From assembly GCF_009858175.1 (NCBI RefSeq), contig NZ_CP047393.1, forward strand, positions 2,170,001 through 2,234,000: 64,000 nucleotides of DNA, in the 5' to 3' direction. The notes below the pieces were generated by a model, which saw only the letters and a program-made list of their open reading frames with translations, was not told the origin of the DNA and did no database searches. Of the stretch, positions 18,788 through 28,345 are shown in pieces. The position numbers were made by a program, and so were the translations under genes. This DNA comes from Pontibacillus sp. HMF3514 (GTDB lineage Bacteria; Bacillota; Bacilli; Bacillales; BH030062). How positions within the stretch are numbered: the first letter of the stretch is position 1; each line of letters opens with the position of its first letter.

Positions 18788-19344
18788 ATTCCATTAAAGC
18801 CCCCTTATCTGGAAGACTTGGAATCGAGATAATGTGCGTATGGTTCCGTTGCTTTTGTGCAGATCGGCGGGCTGTGGAACGGGTTGCTTTCCCCGGAAGA
18901 CCGATCGAGCTTCCTCGTCACTTCGTTCCTGCGGGATCTCGCTCGCCCTTTCTACCGGAGGAGTCAACCCGTTCCACAGCCCGCCTTAGCCGAATGGAGA
19001 TTAACGGAACCGCCTTAGTTCTGGGATGAGGTGTTCTGTTTCCAGGTAGTATAACCCTATCATGACAAGGCTCTGAACAACTTCTCTGAATATGATTTCC
19101 AACCAACATGAGGTGGGATAGCAATATTATGGTCCGTTAGTTTCCATAATCGCGTGGAGGGAAGGAAACGGCAAACTGTCGTGGTAGCAAAGGCAAGACG
19201 AGACCCCGCAGGAACGAGGAGGCTCGGCTTGTCTTCCACAACAGGCTTGCCGTTTCACTGACCGCAACAAATTACCCAATAGCAACGGACTCCTCTCAGT
19301 TTCAAGTCTTCAACAATCCTGCCATTTAACTGAATAACTTAAGA
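18788..19344. repeat. Composite dispersed repeat, copy B
   Basis: Fills the gap between sigF and the spoVA promoter. The head is nearly identical to copy A (CCCCTTATCTGGAAGACTTG). First comes the GGTTCCGTT-bounded module with the GGGCTGTGGAACGGGTTG stem (about 18841-19012), inverted relative to copy A. Then comes the GGTCCGTT-bounded module (about 19131-19287), also inverted relative to A. The tail resembles A and C (CCTGCCATTTAACTGAATAA). Short open frames within it have no ribosome binding sites. Confidence 0.75.
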
Positions 19345-19367
19345 TCAATAAATATAACTCACAAAGC

Positions 19368-19400
19368 ACAAAAAAATACCAGAGCCTTATGCTCTGGTAT
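19368..19400 (-). terminator. Terminator of the spoIIA operon
   Basis: Perfect ten-bp stem ATACCAGAGC with its complement, five-base loop, then seven T residues on the minus strand, touching the sigF TGA. Confidence 0.85.
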
Positions 19401-20155
19401 CATTCGTTCATTTGGTCTTTTATATACTTAAGTATCTTCTTTTCTATCCGTGAAACCTGCACCTGTGATATACCAAGTCGATTGGCAACATCCGACTGGG
19501 TTTGATCTTTGTAATACCTCAGGTAAATAATCAATCTTTCCCGTTCATCTAATGCACGTATCGCTTCCTGTAAGGCAATTTTATCGAACCACTTTGTATC
19601 CTGGTCTGCAATTTGATCCAACAGTGTAATCGGATCTCCATCATTTTCATAGACCGTTTCATGGATCGAGTGTGGTGATTTCGATGCTTCTTGCGCATGC
19701 ACAACCTCTTCCGCACTAATCTCTAAAGCCTGTGAAATTTCCTGTACGGTAGGAGTACGACCTAAACTCTTCGTCAACTCGTCTTTCTTTTTACGAATTT
19801 TATTACCCGTTTCTTTAAGACTTCGACTAACCTTTACACTACCATCATCACGAATAAACCGCTGAATTTCCCCAATAATCATCGGGACAGCGTACGTTGA
19901 AAACTTCACGTCGTAGGATAGGTCAAACTTGTCCACTGATTTTAAAAGTCCGATACAACCGATTTGAAATAAATCATCCGGGTCATATCCCCTGTTTAAA
20001 AACCTTTGAACAACTGACCAAACAAGGCGCATATTTTTCTCAACAAGAATATCACGTGCTTCTTGGCTTCCCTGTTGACTTTGAGCAATATACATCTTGA
20101 CCTCTTCGTCCGAAAGTTGCTCCTGTTTTTTCGATTGTTTTAGTTCCACATCCAT
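19400..20155 (-). CDS. sigF: RNA polymerase sigma-F factor
   Basis: First forespore-specific sigma factor (SpoIIAC). The 251-residue sigma-70-family protein shows region 2 (GYDPDDLFQIGCIGLLK, VKFSTYAVPMIIGEI) and region 4 helix-turn-helix (SDVANRLGISQVQVSRIEKK). AAGGAGA precedes the ATG, 12 bp after spoIIAB. It is held inactive by SpoIIAB until SpoIIAA is dephosphorylated. Confidence 0.97.
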   Translation of the reverse strand: MDVELKQSKKQEQLSDEEVKMYIAQSQQGSQEARDILVEKNMRLVWSVVQRFLNRGYDPDDLFQIGCIGLLKSVDKFDLSYDVKFSTYAVPMIIGEIQRFIRDDGSVKVSRSLKETGNKIRKKKDELTKSLGRTPTVQEISQALEISAEEVVHAQEASKSPHSIHETVYENDGDPITLLDQIADQDTKWFDKIALQEAIRALDERERLIIYLRYYKDQTQSDVANRLGISQVQVSRIEKKILKYIKDQMNE

Positions 20156-20167
20156 AGGCAGGTCTCC

Positions 20168-20611
20168 TTAATTACATAAGGTCTTGCTTTTTTTTAGGTG
20201 TTTCACTAACCTTACTGTTGTGCCTTCTCCCGGATAAGAAGAGATATCTACTTCATCCATAAAGTTCTCCATGATGGTAAAGCCCATTCCTGAACGCTCA
20301 AGCTCTGGCTTTGAAGTGAATAACGGTTGTTTCGCTTCTTCAAGATTATCGATCCCTATGCCTTCATCCCAAATTAAAATTTCCGCAGTTCCGTCAACAA
20401 GAATACACTTAATGTGAACCTTTCCTTCAGATTCTTCATGATATCCATGAATAATCGCATTTGTAACGGCCTCTGATACGACTGTCTTGATTTCCGTTAA
20501 TTCATCCATTGTTGGATCTAGTTGCGTTACAAAAGAAGCTACGGTTACACGAGCGAACGACTCATTTTCACTAACAGCTGAAAATTCGATATGCATTTCA
20601 TTCTTATTCAT
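20168..20611 (-). CDS. spoIIAB: Anti-sigma-F factor and serine kinase SpoIIAB
   Basis: GHKL-type kinase that binds and inhibits sigma-F and phosphorylates SpoIIAA. The 147-residue protein has the N-box [16 protein letters not shown], the [10 protein letters not shown] loop and the G-box [17 protein letters not shown]. The ATG overlaps the spoIIAA stop (TAATG). Confidence 0.97.
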   Translation of the reverse strand: MNKNEMHIEFSAVSENESFARVTVASFVTQLDPTMDELTEIKTVVSEAVTNAIIHGYHEESEGKVHIKCILVDGTAEILIWDEGIGIDNLEEAKQPLFTSKPELERSGMGFTIMENFMDEVDISSYPGEGTTVRLVKHLKKSKTLCN

Positions 20612-20964
20612 TAGGATGCCACCCCCAATGTTTCCAGTGCATAAGCTTCATTCTCTTCAAAACGAATAATTTTAAATAACCCTGACATTTCAAATAAACG
20701 TTTTACAGCTGGAGAAATCGAACATACCACCATTTCCCCACCATGCTGTTTCACTTCTTTATATCTTCCTAAAATGACCCCTAGGCCAGAACTATCCATA
20801 AAGCTGAGGGATTCTAAGTTTAAAATGACATGTTTTACGTTTTGATTCGATAAAACTCGCTGCCATTCGTTTCTTAAGTTTTCGGCTTCATGGTGATCTA
20901 ACTCTCCTGATAAACGAACTAATAACACATGCTGCTTCGTGTCAAAACTTACGGAAAGACTCAC
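20611..20964 (-). CDS. spoIIAA: Anti-anti-sigma-F factor SpoIIAA
   Basis: STAS-domain antagonist of SpoIIAB. The 117-residue protein begins with GTG and carries D57-S58-S59-G60 in [16 protein letters not shown]58 is the residue phosphorylated by SpoIIAB in B. subtilis. AAGGGGG precedes the GTG. It is the first of the three spoIIA genes, with dacF upstream on the same strand. Confidence 0.97.
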   Translation of the reverse strand: MSLSVSFDTKQHVLLVRLSGELDHHEAENLRNEWQRVLSNQNVKHVILNLESLSFMDSSGLGVILGRYKEVKQHGGEMVVCSISPAVKRLFEMSGLFKIIRFEENEAYALETLGVAS

Positions 20965-20998
20965 AGTTTATGCCCCCTTATAATTTGGTTAGTGAGTC

Positions 20999-21024
20999 TT
21001 TTCTTCTTTTATCATGCGATATCC
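20999..21024 (-). promoter_or_regulatory. Possible sigma-H promoter of spoIIAA
   Basis: Minus-strand AGGATAT, 12 bases, then GAAGAAA, against the sigma-H consensus RNAGGAWWW-N11/12-RNNGAAT. It lies between dacF and spoIIAA, where B. subtilis has its sigma-H promoter. The -10 has one mismatch. Confidence 0.45.
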
Positions 21025-21069
21025 TGCCACCTGACAAAAGAAGTGTTGATTCGCTAATTTCTCCTACAA

Positions 21070-22236
21070 TTAGCGATGCTTCACCATTTCATTCATGGAA
21101 CGCTTCAGTAAAGACCACAAACCTGCATTTGATACATCTTCGTTCACGATTAATGTTGTTTTTGAAAGAGGTTCTCCATTACTTGTGATCGTTAGAGTTC
21201 CAACCTCCTGACCTTTTTTCAGAGGTAATTCAATCGTATCGTTATATTTCACTTCTCGTTCAACATTTTCGATCTTTTGACCTTTTTTCTTAAGCACAGA
21301 AACAGATTCACTCGTCACCACATCAATCTCTGGGTTGTTTGCACGGATCATCTTAAGTTGATCAACAGGCTGGAAACGTTTATATAAAGATTCTGTTTCA
21401 TAGTGATTAAACGCATAGTCTAGCATTGTTGTAATTTCAGCATTACGCTTTTTCGGTGTTTCTGCTCCCATTACAACTGCAATAACACGCATATCATTTT
21501 TCTTTGCTGTAGCTGTTAAACAGTATTTCGCCTCTCTTGTAAAACCTGTTTTCAGTCCATCTACACCTTTATAAAATTTAACAAGCTTATTCGTGTTAAC
21601 AAGCCAAAATTCATTATCTGTTCCTTTACGAAGGTAATCATCATAGATTTTCGTGTAATCAGTAATTCCTTCATACTTTAGTAATTCCTTGGACATTATA
21701 GCCATATCACGAGCTGTACTATAGTGGTTGTCCGCAGGGAGCCCTGTAGTGTTTTGGAATTGTGTGTTCTCTAATCCAAGCTTCTTAGCTTTTTCATTCA
21801 TCTTCTCTACAAACTCTTCTTCACTACCTGAGATACGTTCAGCTAATGCTACAGATGCATCATTACCTGAAGCAACAGCTACACCTTTCAGTAGTTCATC
21901 CACTGTCATTTCTTCTCCAGGCTCTAAAAAGATTTGTGAACCACCCATTGAAGCTGCATACTCACTGGCACGTACTTTTTCATCAAGTTTTAAAGAACCA
22001 TCATTTAAAGCTTCCATAACTAAAATCATCGTCATAATTTTAGTCATACTTGCAGGTGGTAACGTTTGATCTGCATCTTTTTCATATAAAACTTCACCTG
22101 TATCACGTTCAATTAATATTGCGGATTTTGCACTCTCAACTAATTCTGGTCCATCATCTTCTGCAGCAAAGGTTGCAGAGGTAAATGTCGTTAAGGTTAA
22201 TAGTATCGTCATGATCCAGACACCAAAATTTTTCAT
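21070..22236 (-). CDS. dacF: Sporulation D-alanyl-D-alanine carboxypeptidase DacF
   Basis: Forespore penicillin-binding protein that adjusts cortex and germ cell wall cross-linking. From ATG 22234-22236 (preceded by GGAGGG) it has 388 residues: signal peptide (about 1-24), S63-x-x-K66, S123-G-N125 and K229-T-G231, then the PBP5 C-terminal domain. The longer frame starting 13 codons upstream begins inside the candidate promoter and is rejected. Together with spoIIAA-AB-sigF it can form the long four-gene transcript known from B. subtilis. It is paralogous to dacB at 4170-5273. Confidence 0.94.
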   Translation of the reverse strand: MKNFGVWIMTILLTLTTFTSATFAAEDDGPELVESAKSAILIERDTGEVLYEKDADQTLPPASMTKIMTMILVMEALNDGSLKLDEKVRASEYAASMGGSQIFLEPGEEMTVDELLKGVAVASGNDASVALAERISGSEEEFVEKMNEKAKKLGLENTQFQNTTGLPADNHYSTARDMAIMSKELLKYEGITDYTKIYDDYLRKGTDNEFWLVNTNKLVKFYKGVDGLKTGFTREAKYCLTATAKKNDMRVIAVVMGAETPKKRNAEITTMLDYAFNHYETESLYKRFQPVDQLKMIRANNPEIDVVTSESVSVLKKKGQKIENVEREVKYNDTIELPLKKGQEVGTLTITSNGEPLSKTTLIVNEDVSNAGLWSLLKRSMNEMVKHR

Positions 22237-22263
22237 AGAGGTCCCTCCAATCGTATTGTTAGC

Positions 22264-22293
22264 TATTTTTTCCATGATTGGAGAGATTTATAA
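22264..22293 (-). promoter_or_regulatory. Sigma-F-type promoter of dacF
   Basis: Minus-strand TTATA (4 of 5 to GYWTA), 15 bases, then GGAAAAAATA, which fits the GGHRANAHTR -10 consensus at all ten positions. It lies 28 bp upstream of the dacF ATG. dacF is sigma-F dependent in B. subtilis. Confidence 0.65.
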
Positions 22294-22319
22294 CAAGTAA
22301 AATAAAAATTTTAGAAGAA

Positions 22320-22522
22320 CAAAAGCGCAAGCGCCCGTTTAGCAACGAAGGGACTGGACTGAGCCCGTAGGAAACACAAATTGTGAAACAATTTGATGTG
22401 GACTTATCGAACGGAGAAAGGAAGAAGGAAGATCGGTTAATTTCGTCACATCCTGTGACAACACCGATCTGACCCACGTCGTGTGAGCCCAAGTCCCTTC
22501 GTTGCTGGGCGCTGGAGCTGGA
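22320..22522. repeat. Palindromic interspersed repeat of a second family
   Basis: Occupies most of the 400-bp gap between pdp and dacF. The outer arms are AGCGCCCGTTTAGCAACGAA at 22329 and the complement of AGCGCCCAGCAACGAAGG at the right end (about 22495-22512). Within lies a hairpin with outer stem GATCGGT/ACCGATC and inner stem TCACA/TGACA (22431-22469). Different sequence from copies A-C. Overlapping open frames have no ribosome binding site. Confidence 0.7.
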
Positions 22523-22582
22523 CGTGGCCACGCTCTCATAAATGAGTTATACACAAGCCACCAATTTTATAATTTCCTAGAC

Positions 22583-22622
22583 AACAAAAAAAGCATGCAA
22601 CTTCAACTGAAGTTACATGCTC
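22583..22622 (-). terminator. Terminator of the drm-pupG-pdp operon
   Basis: Stem AGCATGCAACTTCA against TGAAGTTACATGCT (one mismatch), then seven T residues on the minus strand. Confidence 0.85.
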
Positions 22623-22638
22623 TAACGTAAATCGATAA

Positions 22639-23946
22639 CTATTCACCTGTAATACTACCGTGAATTAAAGTAGGGGCTTCTACTTTATCATCAGACACTG
22701 TGATGTTCTCATAAAGTTTTTCTTTAACATCAGATACGTCTTCTTGGTTCGCATAGATCGTTAGTAGAGATTCGCCCTCTTCTACATAATCGCCTACTTT
22801 TTTGTTGAGATAAAGTCCAACAGCAAGATCAATCACAGATTCTTTCGTTGCACGGCCAGCACCTAACAACATGGCAGCTGTTCCGATTTCGTCTGCTACG
22901 ATATCAGAAACATAACCAGCTTTCTTCGCTGGTAACTCCACTTTGTAAGAGGCTTGTGGCATTAAGGATGGATCATCAACAACTTTTCCGTTTCCACCTT
23001 GAGATGAAAGGAACGTACCAAAACGCTCAAGCGCTTTACCATTTTTCATATTTTCTTCAAGCATTGCACGTGCTTCATCAAGTGTGTTGGCTTTCCCAGC
23101 TAGCACGACCATCTTACTTCCTAGCGTTAAGCATAGTTCAGTTAAGTCTTCAGGACCTTCACCTTTTAATGTGTCAATCGCTTCTTTAACCTCTAGTGCA
23201 TTACCAATGGCACGGCCAAGAGGCTGGTTCATATCAGAAATAACGGCCATTGTATTACGACCTACTTTATTTCCGATCGTAACCATTGCTTCAGCAAGAG
23301 CTTTAGACTCTTCAAGACTCTTCATAAATGCTCCAGCACCCGTTTTAACATCCAATACAATGGCATCTGCACCTGCAGCAATTTTCTTACTCATAATAGA
23401 GCTTGCAATCAATGGAATTGAGTTAACTGTAGCTGTTACGTCACGTAAACCGTATAGCTTCTTATCTGCAGGTGTTAAGTTACCTGTTTGACCAATAACA
23501 GAAATTTTATTTGTGTTAACAAGGTCAATAAATTCGCTCTTATCGATTTCAACGTGGAAACCAGGCACAGCTTCTAGCTTGTCGATCGTTCCACCTGTGT
23601 GACCAAGACCACGTCCACTCATTTTCGCAACCGGTACATCAAGAGATGCTACAAGTGGTCCTAGAATTAAAGTTGTCGTATCACCAACACCACCAGTAGA
23701 GTGTTTATCAACTTTTACACCTTCAATTGGTGAAAGGTCGATTGTTTCTCCACTGTTCACCATAGCTGTTGTAATATTTGCGCGTTCTTCGTCGTTCATA
23801 TCTTGGAAGAAGATCGCCATGCAAAGGGCACTAGCTTGATATTCAGGGATATCACCATTTGTATAACCTTCAATGAAAAAGTTTATTTCTTCACTTGTTA
23901 GTGCTTCACCATCACGTTTTTTTTCAATAATATCGTACATTCTCAT
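22639..23946 (-). CDS. pdp: Pyrimidine-nucleoside phosphorylase
   Basis: Phosphorolysis of uridine, thymidine and deoxyuridine to base and (deoxy)ribose-1-phosphate. The 435-residue protein has the phosphate loop [15 protein letters not shown] and [25 protein letters not shown] precedes the ATG; a second ATG two codons later is possible. Third nucleoside-catabolism gene after drm and pupG. Confidence 0.96.
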   Translation of the reverse strand: MRMYDIIEKKRDGEALTSEEINFFIEGYTNGDIPEYQASALCMAIFFQDMNDEERANITTAMVNSGETIDLSPIEGVKVDKHSTGGVGDTTTLILGPLVASLDVPVAKMSGRGLGHTGGTIDKLEAVPGFHVEIDKSEFIDLVNTNKISVIGQTGNLTPADKKLYGLRDVTATVNSIPLIASSIMSKKIAAGADAIVLDVKTGAGAFMKSLEESKALAEAMVTIGNKVGRNTMAVISDMNQPLGRAIGNALEVKEAIDTLKGEGPEDLTELCLTLGSKMVVLAGKANTLDEARAMLEENMKNGKALERFGTFLSSQGGNGKVVDDPSLMPQASYKVELPAKKAGYVSDIVADEIGTAAMLLGAGRATKESVIDLAVGLYLNKKVGDYVEEGESLLTIYANQEDVSDVKEKLYENITVSDDKVEAPTLIHGSITGE

Positions 23947-23975
23947 ATTCTCATCACCTTTATCCTAAGTGCATC

Positions 23976-24791
23976 TTATATAGTCTTTAAAATTTCTTTT
24001 ACAAAGTTAAGGAAATCTTCACGCACTTGTGCAGTTGTTTCAATAACTTCATCGTGTGTTAATGGCTGATCTAGGATACCTGCTGCCATGTTCGAAATAC
24101 AAGAGATACCTAATACTTTCATGCCAGCATGATTTGCAACGATAACCTCAGGTACAGTAGACATACCCACAGCATCGCCACCCATTGTACGAAGCATGCG
24201 TACCTCTGCTCCTGTCTCATAGGAAGGCCCTGTATTCCCTACATAAACACCTTCCTGAACTTCAAGACCAAGGCTATCCGCACACTTTTTAGCATGAGCT
24301 GTTAATTCAGGGCAATAAGCTTTGGACATGTCAGGGAAACGCTCGCCTAGATCATTGTCATTCGGGCCGATTAATGGGTTATCTCCCATGTTGTTGATGT
24401 GATCTGTAATAATCATAAGGTTACCTGCATCAAATTTTTCATTAATACCACCCGCAGCATTTGTTACAAATAGCTTCTCAACACCAAGCTCTTTCATAAC
24501 GCGTACAGGGAATGTTACTTGTTTCATGGAATAGCCTTCATAGTAGTGAAAACGGCCTTGCATTGCAATCACCTGTTTACCATGAATGGTTCCAATTACA
24601 AGCTGCCCTTTATGACCAGCTACTGTAGATTGAGGGAAGTGAGGAACCTCACCATAAGGAATTGTAATAGCGTCTTCGATTTCATCCGCTAAAACACCTA
24701 GTCCTGATCCTAAGATCAAACCAATTGTCGGTTGTTGATTAACTTTTTCTTGAATGTGTTGTGCTGCTTCTTTCATTTGTGCTGCGTTCAT
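23976..24791 (-). CDS. pupG: Purine-nucleoside phosphorylase
   Basis: Trimeric-type PNP splitting purine (deoxy)nucleosides with phosphate. The 271-residue protein has ILGSGLG (residues 26-32), [10 protein letters not shown] and [12 protein letters not shown]. Its sugar-phosphate product feeds Drm, encoded 14 bp upstream. Confidence 0.96.
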   Translation of the reverse strand: MNAAQMKEAAQHIQEKVNQQPTIGLILGSGLGVLADEIEDAITIPYGEVPHFPQSTVAGHKGQLVIGTIHGKQVIAMQGRFHYYEGYSMKQVTFPVRVMKELGVEKLFVTNAAGGINEKFDAGNLMIITDHINNMGDNPLIGPNDNDLGERFPDMSKAYCPELTAHAKKCADSLGLEVQEGVYVGNTGPSYETGAEVRMLRTMGGDAVGMSTVPEVIVANHAGMKVLGISCISNMAAGILDQPLTHDEVIETTAQVREDFLNFVKEILKTI

Positions 24792-24805
24792 TGTACAGCC
24801 CCTCC

Positions 24806-25981
24806 CTATTTCAAGTCGTTTAAGAAACTCTTGCCATGTTCAGGCATTTTTATATTAAAGTTTTCTGCTACAGTTGCTCCGATATCAGAGAACGTTTCAC
24901 GTAACTCTAATTCTTTTCCACCTTCAAGGCTCTTAGAATAAACGAGTAATGGTACATATTCACGTGTATGATCTGTACCATGGTGTAATGGGTCATTACC
25001 GTGGTCAGCTGTGATAATTAATAGATCATCATCTTGTAATTTTTCTAACACTTCTGGTAGACGTGCGTCATACGCTTCTAACGCTTCACCATATCCTTGA
25101 GGATCACGACGGTGACCGTATTTCGCATCAAAATCAACAAGGTTTAAGAAGTTTAACCCTGTAAAATCTTGATCCATAGACTTCACAAGCTTATCCATAC
25201 CATCCATGTTATTTTTCGTACGGATTTCTTCTGTTACGCCTTCTCCATCATAAATGTCAGAGATTTTCCCAAGAGCAATTACATCATAATCAGCATCTTT
25301 CAAGTCGTTCATCACTGTACGTCCAAATGGTTTTAACGCATAGTCATGGCGGTTATGCGTACGCTCAAATTCGCCTGGTTTACCGATAAATGGACGCGCA
25401 ATAACACGGCCAATCATATACTTTTCATCCTTCGTGATTTCACGAACCATTTCACAAATTTCATATTGTTCTTCAATTGGTACAACATCTTCATGTGCAG
25501 CAATCTGAATAACAGAGTCCGCAGATGTGTAAACAATTAATGCACCTGTTTCCATGTGCTCTGGACCAAGTTCATCAATAATTGCTGTACCTGATGCTGG
25601 TTTATTTCCAATCACTTTACGACCTGAACGTTCTTCGATTTCATCAATTAACTCTTTTGGAAATTCTTCAAACGTACGGAAAGGTGTGTCAATATAAAGC
25701 CCCATAATCTCCCAGTGACCTGTCATCGTATCCTTACCATTTGAAGCTTCTTGCATTTTCGTGTAGTAAGCTTCAGGTTGGTCTGCTTTGTGAACCCCTT
25801 TGATCTCACGGATGTTACTCAGACCTAGCTTACCCATATTCGGCATTTGAAGTCCGTCCATATGCTCAGCAATATGACCAAGTGTGTCTGCTCCTTTGTC
25901 ATTAAATTGCTCAGCATCTGGCGCTTCTCCAATTCCTACAGAATCCATTACGATTAAAAATACACGTTTAAAATTGTCCAT
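24806..25981 (-). CDS. drm: Phosphopentomutase
   Basis: Alkaline-phosphatase-superfamily enzyme interconverting (deoxy)ribose 1- and 5-phosphates. The 391-residue protein has the metal site [13 protein letters not shown] at the N-terminus, [10 protein letters not shown] with the catalytic threonine, and the C-terminal [25 protein letters not shown] supports ATG 25979-25981; the 29-codon upstream extension looks untranslated. Also known as deoB. Confidence 0.96.
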   Translation of the reverse strand: MDNFKRVFLIVMDSVGIGEAPDAEQFNDKGADTLGHIAEHMDGLQMPNMGKLGLSNIREIKGVHKADQPEAYYTKMQEASNGKDTMTGHWEIMGLYIDTPFRTFEEFPKELIDEIEERSGRKVIGNKPASGTAIIDELGPEHMETGALIVYTSADSVIQIAAHEDVVPIEEQYEICEMVREITKDEKYMIGRVIARPFIGKPGEFERTHNRHDYALKPFGRTVMNDLKDADYDVIALGKISDIYDGEGVTEEIRTKNNMDGMDKLVKSMDQDFTGLNFLNLVDFDAKYGHRRDPQGYGEALEAYDARLPEVLEKLQDDDLLIITADHGNDPLHHGTDHTREYVPLLVYSKSLEGGKELELRETFSDIGATVAENFNIKMPEHGKSFLNDLK

Positions 25982-26086
25982 AGTACGATCCCTCCTATAC
26001 ATTTTTACATTCCCTTCATGAGGCATAAGTATGCAGGCATGAAGTCGGTGTTGTAAGATGTCAGACAACCTATTAAAAAAGAAAAA

Positions 26087-26974
26087 TTACGCCCTTGGAT
26101 GATAAGAGCGATAAATATCTTTTAACCTAGCTTTCGTTACATGAGTGTAGATCTGTGTTGTTGATATATCGGAGTGACCAAGCATTTCTTGTACAGCTCG
26201 AAGGTCTGCTCCGTTCTCTAATAGATGCGTTGCAAACGAATGGCGTAGGGTGTGTGGTGTAATTTCTTTTTCCACCCCAACTTCTTTCGCAACCGCTTTC
26301 AATATCTTCCAAAAACCTTGGCGTGATAATGAGTTGCCATGGTGGTTTACAAATAATGCTTCAGTTCGTTTATTGTTAACAAGTTTAGGGCGAGATGCTT
26401 GTAAATAGTTCTCTATGGACTCTTTAGCCATACGTCCTAACGGAATAATTCTTTCTTTAGAACCTTTTCCAACACAACGTACAAATCCCATCGTTAAATG
26501 CAGATCACTTACATTTAAAGACACAAGCTCTGTTACGCGCAAGCCTGTTGCATAAATCATTTCAAACATGGCTTTATTGCGAATCGATAGTGTATCTTTT
26601 GGCTCAATAGCTAATAACGCATCGACCTCAGAAGTTGATAGGATCTTCGGTAGTCTACGCTCTTTCTTAGGCGTCTCTATATGTAAGCTAGCATCTTGAT
26701 CTGCTCGACGCTCACGGACTAAAAATTGGTGAAAAGCTCTGATGGATGATAGCGTACGAGCCAACGTTGCAGATGAACGATCTTGATCATTTAAATGGTG
26801 CATATACTGCAAAATATGTACGCGGGAGATGTTGTTGACATGGTTTAGTTCACACGTCTTTTCAATAAACTGAAGATATTGACGTAAGTCTCTCTTATAT
26901 GATGAAAGTGTATTCTCGGATAGCCCTCTCTCTACTTGTACATAATGCAGAAAGTCTTGTAGTTCATCTTGCAT
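26087..26974 (-). CDS. xerD: Site-specific tyrosine recombinase XerD
   Basis: Acts with XerC at dif to resolve chromosome dimers. The 295-residue protein has the N-terminal SAM-like DNA-binding domain and the catalytic residues in ATGLRVTEL (Arg), [15 protein letters not shown] (His-x-x-Arg), [15 protein letters not shown] (His and nucleophilic Tyr). GGGGAG lies nine bases before ATG 26972-26974. Called ripX in B. subtilis, where it also precedes drm. Confidence 0.95.
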   Translation of the reverse strand: MQDELQDFLHYVQVERGLSENTLSSYKRDLRQYLQFIEKTCELNHVNNISRVHILQYMHHLNDQDRSSATLARTLSSIRAFHQFLVRERRADQDASLHIETPKKERRLPKILSTSEVDALLAIEPKDTLSIRNKAMFEMIYATGLRVTELVSLNVSDLHLTMGFVRCVGKGSKERIIPLGRMAKESIENYLQASRPKLVNNKRTEALFVNHHGNSLSRQGFWKILKAVAKEVGVEKEITPHTLRHSFATHLLENGADLRAVQEMLGHSDISTTQIYTHVTKARLKDIYRSYHPRA

Positions 26975-26980
26975 GAACAA

Positions 26981-27199
26981 TTACTCCCCTAACCTAAAAA
27001 AGATAGACAAACGATCAATCAACCCTTCTTCATGTGGTTGAAATACTTTCACAGCCTTCCCTTTTGGCTCATCATAACGATGAATTTTCTCATACTCTTC
27101 ATTCATCATCTTCAAGCCAAAGTAAAACAATAAGGTGCATGCTGTAAAGATTACAAAGATCTTCACCGTATCCTTGATTATATGAAAAAGCTGTTGCAT
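26981..27199 (-). CDS. yqzK: YqzK-family protein (DUF4227)
   Basis: Small protein of unknown function found between fur and xerD in Bacillus. The 72 residues contain one membrane segment (about 12-30) and a charged C-terminus. GGAG lies eight bases before ATG 27197-27199; an ATG two codons earlier is too close to that site, and the much longer frame is not supported. The stop is six bp from the xerD start. Confidence 0.75.
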   Translation of the reverse strand: MQQLFHIIKDTVKIFVIFTACTLLFYFGLKMMNEEYEKIHRYDEPKGKAVKVFQPHEEGLIDRLSIFFRLGE

Positions 27200-27455
27200 A
27201 TACATATCTCCTTTTATAAAGGTACAACCTATACTCTTTACTACAAAGATATGCCAGTTTTCATATGAAATATACAAGGAATCTATACTCATTTCCTACT
27301 AGTTAGCTAAAACTTCTCTATAGAAGACTTAGGGGAAGAGTACAAAATAAACGTAACCGATTTCTTTTTGTTTGTAAATAGATGTGTTTGGATTTGAAAT
27401 TTTCTGAGAACACCTGAGGTATATTCCTTTAAACATAGTTGGTGTTTATGCACTT

Positions 27456-27735
27456 GTTCCAGTAAAGCCCCCTTATTTGGAAGACTAGGAATCGAGATAA
27501 TACGGGCTTTTCATCGGCTACCCAAGCGATTCCGTCGCCTACCCGAGCGATTCCGTCACTTACCCGAGCGATTCCGTCACTTACCCGAGCGATTCCGTCA
27601 CCTACCCGAGCGATTCCGTCGCCTACCCGAGGGATTACTGTCCCTTCCCAAGAGACCACAGCCCGCCGATCTGCATAGACATAACGGAACCATCCCGCAC
27701 CTACTTATTCAACATAACTGCCATAATACTGAACA
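27456..27735. repeat. Composite dispersed repeat, copy C
   Basis: Shortest of the three. The head CCCCCTTATTTGGAAGACTA and ATCGAGATAAT match A and B; the tail (ACAGCCCGCC..., AACGGAACCATCCCGCACC, CTTATTCAACATAACTGCC) matches A. Where A and B have hairpin modules, C has six 21-bp tandem repeats. With these repeats it fills most of the 600-bp gap between fur and yqzK. Confidence 0.7.
27516..27641. repeat. Six 21-bp tandem repeats inside copy C
   Basis: Units begin at 27516, 27537, 27558, 27579, 27600 and 27621 with core TACCCGAGCGATTCCGTC; units 3 and 4 are identical and unit 6 is degenerate. Because 21 is a multiple of three, a minus-strand frame stays open and reads as seven-residue DGIARVG/S repeats, but it has no ribosome binding site. 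Confidence 0.9.
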
Positions 27736-27752
27736 AATCCTATCTCAAAACA

Positions 27753-27790
27753 TTAAAAAACCTTTCTTCCAGCTGGAAAAAAGGTTCTCA
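27753..27790 (-). terminator. Terminator of fur
   Basis: Stem AACCTTT-TTCCAG against CTGGAA-AAAGGTT, then TTTTTTAA on the minus strand. Confidence 0.8.
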
Positions 27791-27798
27791 TACATTCA

Positions 27799-28251
27799 TT
27801 ATGAATTGACTGTAACGACCTGACATTTTTTGCAGATACCATGGAAAGTTAAACGGTGGTCCTTTACTTGGAAACCCCAATCACGTTCAACCTGGCTCTC
27901 AACATCAGTAAGTAAATCTTCTTCAATTTCTTCAACCGAACCGCACTCCACACAAACGAGATGGTGATGGAAATGCTCTGCTCCCTCTTTACGAAGATCG
28001 TATCTAGAGACGCCATCACCAAAGTTGATCTTGTCTACAATTTTTAACTCGGATAACAATTCTAAAGTACGATAAACTGTAGCTAAACCAATTTCCGGTG
28101 CTTTTTCTTTTACGAGGAGGTATACGTCTTCGGCACTTAAATGATCCTCTTCATGTTCTAACAACACTCGAACAGTCGCTTCACGTTGAGGTGTTAGCTT
28201 ATAACTCTGGGAATGGAGTTGTTTTTTTATTTTTTCAATGCGGTGTTCCAT
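27799..28251 (-). CDS. fur: Ferric uptake regulator Fur
   Basis: Iron-dependent repressor of uptake genes. The 150-residue protein has the winged-helix N-terminal half, a metal site with FHHHLVCVECG and the second cysteine pair CKKC near the end (structural zinc). GGAGGG precedes ATG 28249-28251; a 20-codon longer frame runs into the promoter. Paralogues PerR and Zur share the fold, but position between spoIIM and yqzK-xerD identifies this one as fur. Confidence 0.92.
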   Translation of the reverse strand: MEHRIEKIKKQLHSQSYKLTPQREATVRVLLEHEEDHLSAEDVYLLVKEKAPEIGLATVYRTLELLSELKIVDKINFGDGVSRYDLRKEGAEHFHHHLVCVECGSVEEIEEDLLTDVESQVERDWGFQVKDHRLTFHGICKKCQVVTVNS

Positions 28252-28282
28252 ATCCGGTCCCTCCCTCGTATATCCACTTATC

Positions 28283-28311
28283 ATTATAAGCAGATTCAAA
28301 AGGAGTGTCAA
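28283..28311 (-). promoter_or_regulatory. Sigma-A promoter of fur
   Basis: Minus-strand TTGACA, exactly 17 bases, then TATAAT: a perfect consensus promoter. The -10 ends 32 bp before the fur ATG. Confidence 0.85.
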
Positions 28312-28312
28312 A

Positions 28313-28327
28313 TTAAAATCATTTTAA
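28313..28327. promoter_or_regulatory. 7-1-7 operator (PerR/Fur-type) at the fur promoter
   Basis: Perfect palindrome TTAAAAT-C-ATTTTAA touching the fur -35 box. Length and symmetry are those of Fur-superfamily boxes; relative to the PerR consensus TTATAATNATTATAA it differs at two symmetrical positions. Confidence 0.5.
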
Positions 28328-28345
28328 ATTAAAACATCTGTTATA

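Noticed and set aside
18832-19124. Frames on both strands within repeat B
   Set aside because: Produced by the GC-rich hairpin modules; no ribosome binding sites and mirrored on both strands.
22259-22554. Overlapping minus-strand frames of 90 and 71 codons
   Set aside because: They lie in the palindromic repeat and no start has a ribosome binding site.
27516-27641. CRISPR-like array
   Set aside because: Repeat units are directly adjacent with no spacers and no cas genes are present.
27429-27659. 76-codon minus-strand frame with DGIARVG heptads
   Set aside because: Kept open only because the tandem repeat unit is 21 bp; GTG start without a ribosome binding site, inside repeat C.
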